This document shows, one piece after another, positions 36,530-45,180 of a stretch of 64,000 nucleotides of DNA. The position numbers and the translations under genes were made by a program. The stretch lies in NCBI RefSeq assembly GCF_039649665.1, contig NZ_JBDJAW010000043.1, positions 1 to 64,000 on the forward strand, in the 5' to 3' direction. The DNA is from Microbispora sp. ZYX-F-249 (lineage in GTDB: Bacteria; Actinomycetota; Actinomycetes; Streptosporangiales; Streptosporangiaceae). How positions within the stretch are numbered: position 1 is the stretch's first letter; each line of letters opens with the position of its first letter. The notes beneath the pieces are model-generated. The model worked only from the letters and a program-made list of their open reading frames with translations, was not told where the DNA came from and ran no database searches.

Positions 36530-38036
36530 AGCCGGCGGAGTTCACGAAGTCGATCAGCGGGCCGTCGGCGAGCCTGCCCGTCCGATGCGCCCGCTGCAGC
36601 TTGATGAGCAGGTCGCGGACGCGCCGCGCGGCCTTGTCGCCCCTGCCCCTGCCCTCGGCGAGGTCCCTGGCCGTCTTCCTGATGGCGTCGTGGGCTTCGC
36701 GGGCCAGCTTCGGCTCGATGCCGCCCCGGCTCTCCTGCGCCTGCACGGCGTGGTCGAAGGCGGCCAGCCACTCCATGTAGCCGCGGTAGACGCGTCGCGT
36801 CGCGGACGGCGTGGGAGACGGCCTCGGTGACGGCCTGAAGGACGGTGTCCTGGACGGCCGGGGCGACGGACTCGCCGAGGCCTTCCTCGACGGGCCGGGT
36901 GACGTCTCGGCGCGGGTGGCCGCCGGCGACTGGGCCGCGACCGCGGGTTCGGCCCGCCCGCCGCCGTCGGACAGCGCCGCCACCCCGATCGTGATCACGG
37001 CGAGCCCCGCCACCGCGGCGCCGAGCCGGATCAGCGTCCGCCGTTCGGGCGACCGCGGAGTACGGCCGGCCGGGACGGCGGGCGGCGGGGCGTCGAGCAG
37101 GGCCGTGTCGCCCGCACGCGCACCACCCGGATACGGCCCGTGCGCCGGGGCCGCCCCGGTCTCCCACGCCACCGGCCCGCCTTCCCACGCCGCCGAGCCG
37201 CCTTCGCGCCCCGGCTGCGTCGCGGAGAGGGCGACGGTCGCCAGGACCCGGCGCGCGACCTCCGCGTCGGCGGGCCGTGCGGCGGGGTCCTTCGCCAGCA
37301 GCGCCATGATCAGGCGTTCCAGCTCGGCGGGGATGTCGGGCCGGTGCCGGCCGGGCGGCACCGGGGCCTGGTGCATGTGCTGATACACCAGCTCGGGGGC
37401 CGACCCGGTGAACGGCGGGTGCCCGCACAGCAGCTCGTAGCAGACGCACCCCAGCGCGTAGAGGTCGCAGGCGGCCCCGCCGCCCCGGCCGTCGATCTGT
37501 TCCGGCGCGAGATACGCGGCGGTGCCGACGACGGTGCCCACCATCGTCAGCCGCGCCGCCTCGGTCGCCACCTGGGCGACGCCGAAGTCGACCACCTTGA
37601 GCACGCCGCTCGCGGTGCGGTGCAGGTTGGCGGGTTTGACGTCCCGGTGCACGACCCCGGCGCGGTGGGCGGCGTCCAGCCCCGCGGCGGCCTGGCTCAT
37701 GAGGTCGCACGCCTCCGCCACGCCGTACCGGCCCCGGTCGAGCAGCTCCGCGGCCAGGCTGCGGCCGGTCAGCAGCTCCATCACCAGGTAGGGCCGCGCG
37801 TCCTGCTCGCCGACGTCCAGCACCGTCACCACGTTCGGATGGACGACGCGGGCGGCGGCGCGTGCCTCGCGGGCGAAGCGTTCCCGTGAGGCGACCCCGG
37901 CGACCTGCGGCGCGAGGATCTTGACCGCCACGGGGCGGTGGGCACGCAGGTCCCGGCCCCGCCAGACCTCGCCCATCCCGCCCTGGCCGATCAGCTCCTC
38001 CAGCTCGTAACGACCGCCGAGCGTGGACGGCACCAC
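36504..38036 (-). CDS. Transmembrane Ser/Thr protein kinase (PknB-like)
   Basis: 510-residue receptor-type kinase. The Gly-rich loop IGQGGMGEVW is near residue 15, Lys in VAVKIL near 37, the catalytic loop VVHRDVKPANLH near 129, DFGVAQ near 150 and the APE motif LAPEQI near 177. After a Pro/Ala linker there is one membrane helix (about 330-352), then a Ser/Pro-rich stalk and a roughly 100-residue extracellular helical domain with no PASTA repeats. GTG 38036 is preferred to ATG 38153 because GGGGAGG lies 8 bases upstream. Signal and targets unknown. Confidence 0.88.
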   Translation of the reverse strand: MVPSTLGGRYELEELIGQGGMGEVWRGRDLRAHRPVAVKILAPQVAGVASRERFAREARAAARVVHPNVVTVLDVGEQDARPYLVMELLTGRSLAAELLDRGRYGVAEACDLMSQAAAGLDAAHRAGVVHRDVKPANLHRTASGVLKVVDFGVAQVATEAARLTMVGTVVGTAAYLAPEQIDGRGGGAACDLYALGCVCYELLCGHPPFTGSAPELVYQHMHQAPVPPGRHRPDIPAELERLIMALLAKDPAARPADAEVARRVLATVALSATQPGREGGSAAWEGGPVAWETGAAPAHGPYPGGARAGDTALLDAPPPAVPAGRTPRSPERRTLIRLGAAVAGLAVITIGVAALSDGGGRAEPAVAAQSPAATRAETSPGPSRKASASPSPRPSRTPSFRPSPRPSPTPSATRRVYRGYMEWLAAFDHAVQAQESRGGIEPKLAREAHDAIRKTARDLAEGRGRGDKAARRVRDLLIKLQRAHRTGRLADGPLIDFVNSAGFSSRGDDD

Positions 38037-38163
38037 GTCCCGCACCTCCCCATAGCGACTCGGGCCCAGATGATCGGGAGCCAACCTATCCTCTCGGGCA
38101 GGCCGGGCGGGAACGGCCGGACCGCCGGACGCCTTCCCCGGCGGCGACGGCACGGGCGGCCGC

Positions 38164-39858
38164 TCAGGCGCGTAACTCGGGGAACTCGTCGTCCCGCCAC
38201 TCCCTCGACGGCGGGGTCCCCTCCTGCGCCGCGGAGGTCTCCCTGGCCCGCAACTCGCCCCGGCGGATCTTCCCCGAGATCGTCTTGGGCAGGTCGGCGA
38301 ACTCGATCCGGCGCACCCGCTGGTACGGCGCGAGCCTCTCGCGGGCGTGCCGCAGGATGGCCGCGGCGGTCTCCCGGTTCGGCTCCCAGCCCGCGGCGGG
38401 CACCACGTACGCCTTGGGCACGGCGAGGCGAATGGGGTCCGGGGCGGGGACGACCGCCGCCTCCGCCACGGCGGGATGCTCGATGAGCACGCTCTCCAGC
38501 TCGAACGGCGAGATCTTGTAGTCGGACGCCTTGAACACGTCGTCGGTGCGTCCCACGAAGGTGATCGAGCCGTCGGCGTCCCGGACCGCGACGTCCCCCG
38601 TGTGGTAGAGCCCGCCGGCCATGGCCTCCTCGTCGCCGTCCAGGTATCCGGTCATCAGGTTGACCGGACGGGCGGCGAGGTCGAGGCAGATCTCGCCCTC
38701 GTCCGCCGGCCGGCCGGTCACCGGATCGACGATCACGACCGGGACGCCGGGAAGGGGGCGGCCCATCGAGCCGGCCTTCACCGGCGTGCCGGGCGTGTTG
38801 GCGATCAGCGCGGTCGTCTCGGTCTGGCCGTACCCGTCGCGGACGGTCAGCCCCCACGCCCGCTCCACCTGGGCGATGACCTCGGGGTTCAGCGGCTCCC
38901 CCGCGGCGACCGCCTCACGCAGGCGGCCCGGCCCGTCCCCGAGGTCGGCCTGGATGAGCATCCGCCACACGGTCGGCGGCGCGCAGAACGTGGTCACCTC
39001 CGCCCGGCGGATCAGCGCGAGCAGGGCGGCGGCGTCGAAGCGGGAGTAGTTGTGCACGAAGACCGTCGCCTCGGCGTTCCACGGTGCGAACAAGCAGCTC
39101 CAGGCGTGCTTGGCCCAGCCGGGTGAGCTGATGTTGAGGTGGACGTCGCCCGGCCGCACCCCGGCGAAGTACATCGTCGTCAGGTGCCCCACCGGATAGG
39201 ACACCTGGGTGTGCCGCACGAGCTTGGGCCTGCTGGTCGTCCCCGAGGTGAAGTACAGCAGCAGCGGGTCGCCGGGAGAGGTCCGGGCCTCGTACGGCTC
39301 CGGATCCGGCATCGCGTACGCGTCGCCGTACCGGAGCCAGCCGGTCGCCTCGCCCACGCAGACGCGGCCGTAATCGCCCGGGACGCCGTCGAACTTGTGC
39401 GTGTCGGCCGCGTTGGCGACGACGTGCCGGACGCGTCCCCGGCGCACGCGGTCGGCGAGGTCCGCCGTGCCGAGGGCGGTGGTCGCCGGCATGATCACCG
39501 CGCCGAGCTTCATCACGGCCAGCATCGACTCCCACAGCTCGACCTGGTTGCCGAGCATGAGCAGCACGTGGTCGCCCGTGCCGACCCCCTGTGCGGCCAG
39601 CCAGGCGGCCACCCGGTCGGAGCGGCGGGCCATCTCGTCGAAGGAGTGACGCCGCTCGGAGCCGTCCTCCTCCACGATCCACAGGGCCGTGCGGTCGTTG
39701 CCCCGGGCGATGACGTCGAACCAGTCCGTGGCCCAGTTGAACCTGTCGCCGAACACCGGCCACGCGAACTCACGCGCCGCCCGCTCGGGGTCCTCCCGTA
39801 AGCGGAGCAGCAGGTCGCGGGCTTCCCGGAAGGCGTGGGTGCCGGTCGTCTCGCTCAC
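38164..39858 (-). CDS. AMP-forming acyl-CoA synthetase
   Basis: 564-residue ANL-superfamily ligase. The P-loop is LLYFTSGTTSRPKLVRHT near residue 200, then GYGQTETT near 340, GLYHTGD near 440 and the C-terminal catalytic Lys in TISGKIRRGEL near 528. It resembles medium-chain acyl/benzoate-type synthetases: the acid is adenylated and moved to CoA. GTG 39858 is favoured because GAGGAG lies 6 bases upstream; GTG 39891 would add 11 residues. Two GTCAAG direct repeats lie 40-73 bp before the start. Confidence 0.92.
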   Translation of the reverse strand: MSETTGTHAFREARDLLLRLREDPERAAREFAWPVFGDRFNWATDWFDVIARGNDRTALWIVEEDGSERRHSFDEMARRSDRVAAWLAAQGVGTGDHVLLMLGNQVELWESMLAVMKLGAVIMPATTALGTADLADRVRRGRVRHVVANAADTHKFDGVPGDYGRVCVGEATGWLRYGDAYAMPDPEPYEARTSPGDPLLLYFTSGTTSRPKLVRHTQVSYPVGHLTTMYFAGVRPGDVHLNISSPGWAKHAWSCLFAPWNAEATVFVHNYSRFDAAALLALIRRAEVTTFCAPPTVWRMLIQADLGDGPGRLREAVAAGEPLNPEVIAQVERAWGLTVRDGYGQTETTALIANTPGTPVKAGSMGRPLPGVPVVIVDPVTGRPADEGEICLDLAARPVNLMTGYLDGDEEAMAGGLYHTGDVAVRDADGSITFVGRTDDVFKASDYKISPFELESVLIEHPAVAEAAVVPAPDPIRLAVPKAYVVPAAGWEPNRETAAAILRHARERLAPYQRVRRIEFADLPKTISGKIRRGELRARETSAAQEGTPPSREWRDDEFPELRA

Positions 39859-39897
39859 GCGGAACTCCTCATCGTCGAAGCGGTCCGTCACGGCTTT

Positions 39898-39931
39898 CTG
39901 TCAAGGCCGGCGCCGTCTGTCAAGACCGGCG
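39898..39931. repeat. Direct repeat with GTCAAG core before the acyl-CoA synthetase
   Basis: CTGTCAAGGCCGGCG and CTGTCAAGACCGGCG (one mismatch) are spaced 19 bp apart. The GTCAAG core is shared with the inverted-repeat array at 40734-40779, suggesting one regulator for both promoters. Confidence 0.55.
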
Positions 39932-39960
39932 GGGACGCGCGGGGCGAGGCCGGATTGTCC

Positions 39961-40731
39961 TCATTCGGTGCTGCGGGCCGGGGAGGTCCAGGAGCCGGCC
40001 GCGCGGAGTTCCTCCAGGCGCTCGCGGGCCTCGGACAGCGCTATGAGCACGTGGGGATCACCGGGCGCCCGGCCGGCGAGGTCCTCGTACAGCTCGATCC
40101 GCCGGCGGCACAGGCCGGCCTGCAGGTCGCGGTGCTCCTGCTCGCCGACGCCGCCCGCCATCGTCTGCAGCAGGGACTCGGCCTGGTCGATCAGCTCGGC
40201 GCGTTCATTCGCGCTCATGGGCGGCAGGCCGGCGTGGGGAGACTCGTCGCCGAGCTCTTCCCGGTTGCCCAGCCACACGTTCAGATTCCCGATCACCTCG
40301 GCGAGGTGGTCGGCGCTGTCCAGCACCTCGGCCGCGCGTTCCGGCAACAGCCAGGCGTACAGCAGGCGGCGGCGGAAGTCCCGCTCGGCGTCGGCGTACC
40401 GCTCATGCGCGGCCTGCCGGCTGACCGTTCTGCGACCGGCCCTGCCCAGGGCGACGCCTATGCGTTCCCAGCTGACGTTCCTCAGCCGCTCGTAGATCAC
40501 GGCGAAGGTCAGCAGACGCTGCGCGTCCTCGACCAGCCTGGCGGCCTCCTCGACGAGCAGGACCTCGTCCGAGCCGGGCCGGTTGGTCGGCACCAGCGCG
40601 GCGGTCTTGTCCGCCAGAACACGCCCCCGTTCCGAGAGGGCCAGCCGGGCGAGCCCCGCCCATGAGTAGTTCGCCGACCCGAGCGCACGCGGATCGTCGT
40701 GCCGTCCGGGGGGAGGGGCAGACTCGGTCAC
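39961..40731 (-). CDS. Unknown protein, helical, with a possible HTH
   Basis: 256-residue, mostly helical protein with no membrane segment and no family I can name. SWERIGVALGRAGRRTVSRQAAHERYADAE (about residues 87-116) resembles the helix-turn-helix found in actinobacterial DNA-binding helpers. The GTG at 40731 is only 2 bases from a GTCAAG-N5-CTTGAC palindrome, so self-control is possible. It occupies the place where jetD is expected downstream of jetC but shows no Toprim-like or DUF2399-like features. Confidence 0.65.
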   Translation of the reverse strand: MTESAPPPGRHDDPRALGSANYSWAGLARLALSERGRVLADKTAALVPTNRPGSDEVLLVEEAARLVEDAQRLLTFAVIYERLRNVSWERIGVALGRAGRRTVSRQAAHERYADAERDFRRRLLYAWLLPERAAEVLDSADHLAEVIGNLNVWLGNREELGDESPHAGLPPMSANERAELIDQAESLLQTMAGGVGEQEHRDLQAGLCRRRIELYEDLAGRAPGDPHVLIALSEARERLEELRAAGSWTSPARSTE

Positions 40732-40733
40732 AG

Positions 40734-40779
40734 GTCAAGCCAACCTTGACACCGGAAGAGGTGTCAAGGATGTCTTGAC
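40734..40779. promoter_or_regulatory. Operator array, nested GTCAAG/CTTGAC palindromes
   Basis: Two 17-bp inverted repeats GTCAAG-N5-CTTGAC (40734-40750 and 40763-40779), centred 29 bp apart, with a perfect 10-bp-arm inverted repeat CCTTGACACC/GGTGTCAAGG between them (40744-40769). The array lies between the end of jetC and the start of the unknown gene. Confidence 0.7.
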
Positions 40780-40803
40780 GTCGAGGTGCGGCGCAGGCCG
40801 TGG

Positions 40804-43800
40804 TCACACACCCGCCTCCACGTCGTCGGGCTCCTCGTCGCCTTCGGCGGCGAGGAGGGTACCCTCGGTGAGGGCGGGAGCGCGGCGGCTCGGCCGGAAA
40901 CCGAGCAGCGTCTCGGCCAGTTCCTCGTTGCCGGCGAACCCGGCGTCGGCGTCGATGGTCTGGTCGCCGTCCCAGAGCATCAGCATCGCCGAGACCGCGT
41001 GGGCGCTCTTGTCATGGTGCATGTCGTAGTGCGCGGCCATCGGCACGGTGTCGAAGTGGATCCACAGGTCGTGGCCGGTCATGAACAGGTCGAGACCGAA
41101 CTTCACGGTCAGGCCCAGCAGCTCGGGCTTGTACCGGTCGTCGATGCCGGCGAACGCCTCGTCCAGCGCGATCACGCGCGGGCAGGTGGGCTTGGCGGAC
41201 GAGTAGAGGGCGTTGGCCGCCGCGAACAGCGGGAGGTGGATGGCCGCCGACTTCTCCCCACCGGACATCTCCTCGTGCTTGGCCCGGGTGAGCTTCACCT
41301 CCTTCTCCCCCGGCACGGCGAGCACCAGCTCGAAGCCGTACCAGGTGCGGTAGTCGAGCACGTCGGCCAGGGCCTGCCGGTACGTGGCGCGCGGGTGCGC
41401 GGCGCGGTAGCCGCGGATCATCTCCCGCAGCAGACCGCGCAGCTCGGCCAGCCCGGCCGCGCCGAGCCCGTGCGCGTCCCGGTCGAGGAGCCGCGCGACC
41501 GCGACCTGCCGGTCGTTCAGCCTGTCGGAACGGCCCCAGCGGATGCCGATCCTGGTGCCGGACGACATGGGCCGCGACCGGGTGTCCTCGTTCATCCCGC
41601 GCACGAGGTCGCGCGCGGTGCGGACCCGGTCGTGCACCTGCCGGGCGAGCGCGGTGAGCAGTTCGTCCTCCAGCACCGTCCGCTCCCGCTCCTCGAGCAG
41701 CACGCCCTGTTCCCGGACCCGGCCGGCGACGCGCCGGGCGAACGCGGCGACGGGATTGCGGCCTCCCTCGTCGCTGACGTAGACCATCACGACGCCGGTG
41801 GGGTCGTGCTCCAGGCGGTAGTCCTCGGCGCAGCCGTCGAGCGCGTCCTGGAAGGTCCGCAGCGAGGCCGACAGCCGGCTCGCGGAGCTCTTGAGCGCGC
41901 TCTCCCCCGGCACGCGGATGTCCGCCATCTCCGCGGCGAAGGCGTCCAGCAGGGCGGCGACCTCTCCTGGCAGCACCCGGCCGACGAGGGCGGCGGGATC
42001 GGGCGGCGGCCCGCCCCCCTCCCCGGCGATGGCGTGGGCGGACAACTCCGCCGCCACCGACGCGGCCGCCTCCGCGGGCTCGGGCCAGCCGACGTGGGCG
42101 GGCCACGGCTCGGTGGCGGCGACGCCGAGCAGCGGGCGCAGCTCCAGGTGCGCGTACGGCCCGAACGACGCGGCGTGCTCGAAGAGGTGCCCGAGGGCCT
42201 GACCGAGCGATGCCTGACCGTGCTTGAGGTCGTTCTCGGCGACGATCAGCGCCCGGTCCTCCCGCGCCGCCGCGGCGGCGTGCTCCTCGCACCGCCGGCG
42301 GACCTCGGCGAGGTGGCGCTCGGCCTCCTCCACCTGGGCGAGCACCTCGCGCAGCGGCGCGTCGAGGGCCTCCTCACCCGCCCTGAGCTCCTCGGCGTCG
42401 GCCCGGTGCTCCCGTTCCTTGTCCTGCAGAACGCGGGAGTCCGCGTCGTGCCGCTCGCGCTGCCGCGCGATCGCGGCCTGCCGGGAGGCCAGGTCCCGCT
42501 CCTCGGACGCGGCCCGCTCACGGCCGTCGTGCAGCCGCTGTGCCGTCGCGAGGAAGTCGTCGACGGCCCGCGCGACCGCGTCGACCTCCTGCTCGGCGAC
42601 GGGCATGCTCCGTTCGGCCGCGACCTGCCGCAGCCGCCGGCGGGCCGCGTCGACCTGGGCCACGGCGGCGTCGAGGTCGCGGCGGCGGCCGGCCAGCGCC
42701 GCCCGCGCCTGGGCCAGCAGCGCGGACTCGCGCGACACACGGGCGAGGGCCGCGGCGACCGCCGTGGCGGGCGGAAGCTCCCGCCGTGCCCGGGCGAAGT
42801 CCTCCAGGCGGCGGTTGGCGCGCGCCAGGTCCCGCTCGGCGGCCTCGTGCGCCCGGCTCGTCTCGCCGATCATCTCGTCGTACTCGGCGAGTCTGGCCGC
42901 GCGGCGGTTGGCCCGGTTCGTGGCGCCGATGTATTCGGGCGACGGCTTGGGCCGGGCGCCGACGAGGAGACCGAGACCGAACTGGGCCCCGCGGGTCACC
43001 ACCGGCACCGGTCCACCCGGTCGATCCCGGTGGGGCGTGATCGTGTCGGCGACCGCGACCGACCGCAGCACGTCCACGACGACCGCCGCCGGAACGAGGT
43101 CCTGCTCCTCCGGCACGAGCACGTCGGCGAGCGTGGGGCCGGCCGGGCGGCTCTCCTCGGGGAGCGGGAGCAGGTAGCCGTCGGGCTCCGGCGCGGCGAG
43201 GGCGTCGAGGGTGTGCCGCGCCTGCGGGTGCACCCAGGCGGTCAGCAGTCCCGCGCCGTACAGGGCTCCTTCGAGCCCGGCCGCCTCCTCCGCGCCGAGG
43301 CCGTCGGCGAAGCGGACGAGCCGCCACAGGGGCGCCCCCAGGCGTCCGTCGCGGTCCGCCGTCCGGCGGTCGTCGTGCGGCGGCGCCTCGTCGCGCTCCG
43401 CCGCGATCTCCTCCCGCTCGCGGCGCAGGCGGACGAGCTCGGCGGCGAGGTCGCGGACCCGGGCGGACAGGCGTTCCGCGGACCTGGCCGCCTCCGTGCG
43501 CCGTTCCTCGGTCCGCACGCCGTAGACCTCGGCCGGGGACGGCGCCCCGGCGTCACCGGCGTGGCCGAGGGCCTCGGCCAGCGCCTCCACGTCCGCCGGC
43601 CCGGCCACGGCCTCGTCGTATCCGGGCCGCTCGTCCCCCGTGTGCTCGTCCTCCCTGAGGTCCTTCTCCACCGGCGCCGGCGGACCTGCCCAGCGGGCGG
43701 CCCAGGCGTCGAGGGCCTCCCGCGCGTCGCGGCGCGCCGTCGCCAGCGCGGCGTCGGCGTCCTCGCACCGCCGTTCCCGTTCCTCGACGTCCTTGTCGGC

Positions 43801-45180
43801 CTTGTCACGGTCGGTCTCGGCCCGGAGCCGGTCCCGCTCCGCCCCGGTCACCCCGGCGATCTCGTCGCGCACCTTCGCGACGTCGTCCCGGCGGGCGGCG
43901 GCCCGGGCCCTCGCCGTCGTGAGCAGGTCCTCCCCCGTGTCGGCCGGGCCGTCCCCGTCGTGGGAGATTCCGGCCCGCTCCGCCGCGTCCGCGAGGTCCG
44001 TGGCGTGGCGGACGATCGCCGCCCTCGCGCCCTCCAGCCGCTCCGCGAGCTCGCCCGCCTCCCCTTCGAGGGCGGCCAGGTGATCGGCGGCGTCCGCCAG
44101 CCGGGCCCGCTCCCGCTCGATCTCCTCGCCCGTCTTGGCGGTCTGACGGCGGCGCAGGTCAAGCTCGCCCCGGGCGCGGTAGGCGTCGTCCGCGCGCAAC
44201 GCGGCGAGGCGGCGCTCCAGGCCCTCCCGCTCGGTCTCCGCCGCGGCGGCGGCCGCCGCCGCGGTCTCGCGTGCGGCCGCGGCCGTCCTGCGCGTCTCCT
44301 CGGCCCGCACCAGCGTGCGGGCGTGGTCCACCGCGCCGTCCATCTCCGTCTGGATGCGGGACAACCGGGCCTTCGCGTGGGTGCGCAGATAGGCGACGTA
44401 GTCGGTCAGGAACGCGCGTACGGCCTCGTCCGCGACGGCGAAGTCGTCGAACTGCTTCTGCACCGCCGCGAGGTTCTCGAAGTCGCGGGCCGCCTGGTCG
44501 ACGAGCTCCTCGTCGAGAGGGCTGAGACCCGAGGTGAGCGTGGCGGACACCTTGTCGGGGTCGAGGTCCTTGGCCAGCAGCGGGCGGCGCAGCGCCAGGA
44601 GCAGGTCGAGGAGCTGGGTGTAACGCTCCCTGCCCAGCCCGAACAGCCGGGCGTCCACCGCGTCGCGGTACTGCGTGGCGGTCTCGCTGTGGGCGTCCGG
44701 CCCGAGTACGGCCTTGAGCTGCCGCTCGGTGAGCGGCCGGGAGTCGGGCGCCAGCAGGCCGAAGTCGACGCCGAGCCGCTTGTCGGTGACGAAGAACGAG
44801 GTGCGCACGCCGTCGCGGTGCCGGTGCGCGCGGATGCCGATGACGAGGGTGACCGTCTCGTCGGTCTCGGCGGGCTCCGCCCCGATCTCCCGCCGGGCGA
44901 ACTCCATCCACACGTAGCCGTACTCGGCCTCCTGCCCCCGGTAGAGCAGGTTGGACTTCATCGTCCGGTTCTCGCCGCTGAACGGGTCGAGCCGCCGGGC
45001 GTCGGCCACGCCGTCGAGGATGAACGGGAAGAGCACCTCGAGCGCCTTGGTCTTGCCCGAGCCGTTGTGCCCGCGCAGGACCAGGCGCCCGTCGGCGAAG
45101 GCGAACTCCTCGTCGACGTAGTCCCAGACGTTGACCACACCGGCTCTGCTGGGCTGGAACCGGTCGCTCGGCGGCGTCAT
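40804..45180 (-). CDS. jetC: SMC-like ATPase of type II Wadjet (JetC, TIGR02680)
   Basis: 1458-residue SMC-family ATPase. Walker A GHNGSGKTKALEVLF is near residue 40. A long coiled coil (about 280-1200, very rich in Glu, Arg and Ala) has a hinge region in the middle. The signature EEMSGGEKSAAIHLPLF is near 1305 and Walker B VIALDEAFAGIDDR near 1340. This matches the TIGR02680 family, the motor of Wadjet type II, which extrudes DNA loops and defends against plasmids. ATG 45180 overlaps the jetB stop by 4 bases. No jetD gene follows. Confidence 0.9.
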   Translation of the reverse strand: MTPPSDRFQPSRAGVVNVWDYVDEEFAFADGRLVLRGHNGSGKTKALEVLFPFILDGVADARRLDPFSGENRTMKSNLLYRGQEAEYGYVWMEFARREIGAEPAETDETVTLVIGIRAHRHRDGVRTSFFVTDKRLGVDFGLLAPDSRPLTERQLKAVLGPDAHSETATQYRDAVDARLFGLGRERYTQLLDLLLALRRPLLAKDLDPDKVSATLTSGLSPLDEELVDQAARDFENLAAVQKQFDDFAVADEAVRAFLTDYVAYLRTHAKARLSRIQTEMDGAVDHARTLVRAEETRRTAAAARETAAAAAAAAETEREGLERRLAALRADDAYRARGELDLRRRQTAKTGEEIERERARLADAADHLAALEGEAGELAERLEGARAAIVRHATDLADAAERAGISHDGDGPADTGEDLLTTARARAAARRDDVAKVRDEIAGVTGAERDRLRAETDRDKADKDVEERERRCEDADAALATARRDAREALDAWAARWAGPPAPVEKDLREDEHTGDERPGYDEAVAGPADVEALAEALGHAGDAGAPSPAEVYGVRTEERRTEAARSAERLSARVRDLAAELVRLRREREEIAAERDEAPPHDDRRTADRDGRLGAPLWRLVRFADGLGAEEAAGLEGALYGAGLLTAWVHPQARHTLDALAAPEPDGYLLPLPEESRPAGPTLADVLVPEEQDLVPAAVVVDVLRSVAVADTITPHRDRPGGPVPVVTRGAQFGLGLLVGARPKPSPEYIGATNRANRRAARLAEYDEMIGETSRAHEAAERDLARANRRLEDFARARRELPPATAVAAALARVSRESALLAQARAALAGRRRDLDAAVAQVDAARRRLRQVAAERSMPVAEQEVDAVARAVDDFLATAQRLHDGRERAASEERDLASRQAAIARQRERHDADSRVLQDKEREHRADAEELRAGEEALDAPLREVLAQVEEAERHLAEVRRRCEEHAAAAAREDRALIVAENDLKHGQASLGQALGHLFEHAASFGPYAHLELRPLLGVAATEPWPAHVGWPEPAEAAASVAAELSAHAIAGEGGGPPPDPAALVGRVLPGEVAALLDAFAAEMADIRVPGESALKSSASRLSASLRTFQDALDGCAEDYRLEHDPTGVVMVYVSDEGGRNPVAAFARRVAGRVREQGVLLEERERTVLEDELLTALARQVHDRVRTARDLVRGMNEDTRSRPMSSGTRIGIRWGRSDRLNDRQVAVARLLDRDAHGLGAAGLAELRGLLREMIRGYRAAHPRATYRQALADVLDYRTWYGFELVLAVPGEKEVKLTRAKHEEMSGGEKSAAIHLPLFAAANALYSSAKPTCPRVIALDEAFAGIDDRYKPELLGLTVKFGLDLFMTGHDLWIHFDTVPMAAHYDMHHDKSAHAVSAMLMLWDGDQTIDADAGFAGNEELAETLLGFRPSRRAPALTEGTLLAAEGDEEPDDVEAGV

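Noticed and set aside
39961-40731. Candidate jetD
   Set aside because: Position fits, but the protein is short and helical, with no Toprim acidic motifs or DUF2399/DUF3323-like segments.
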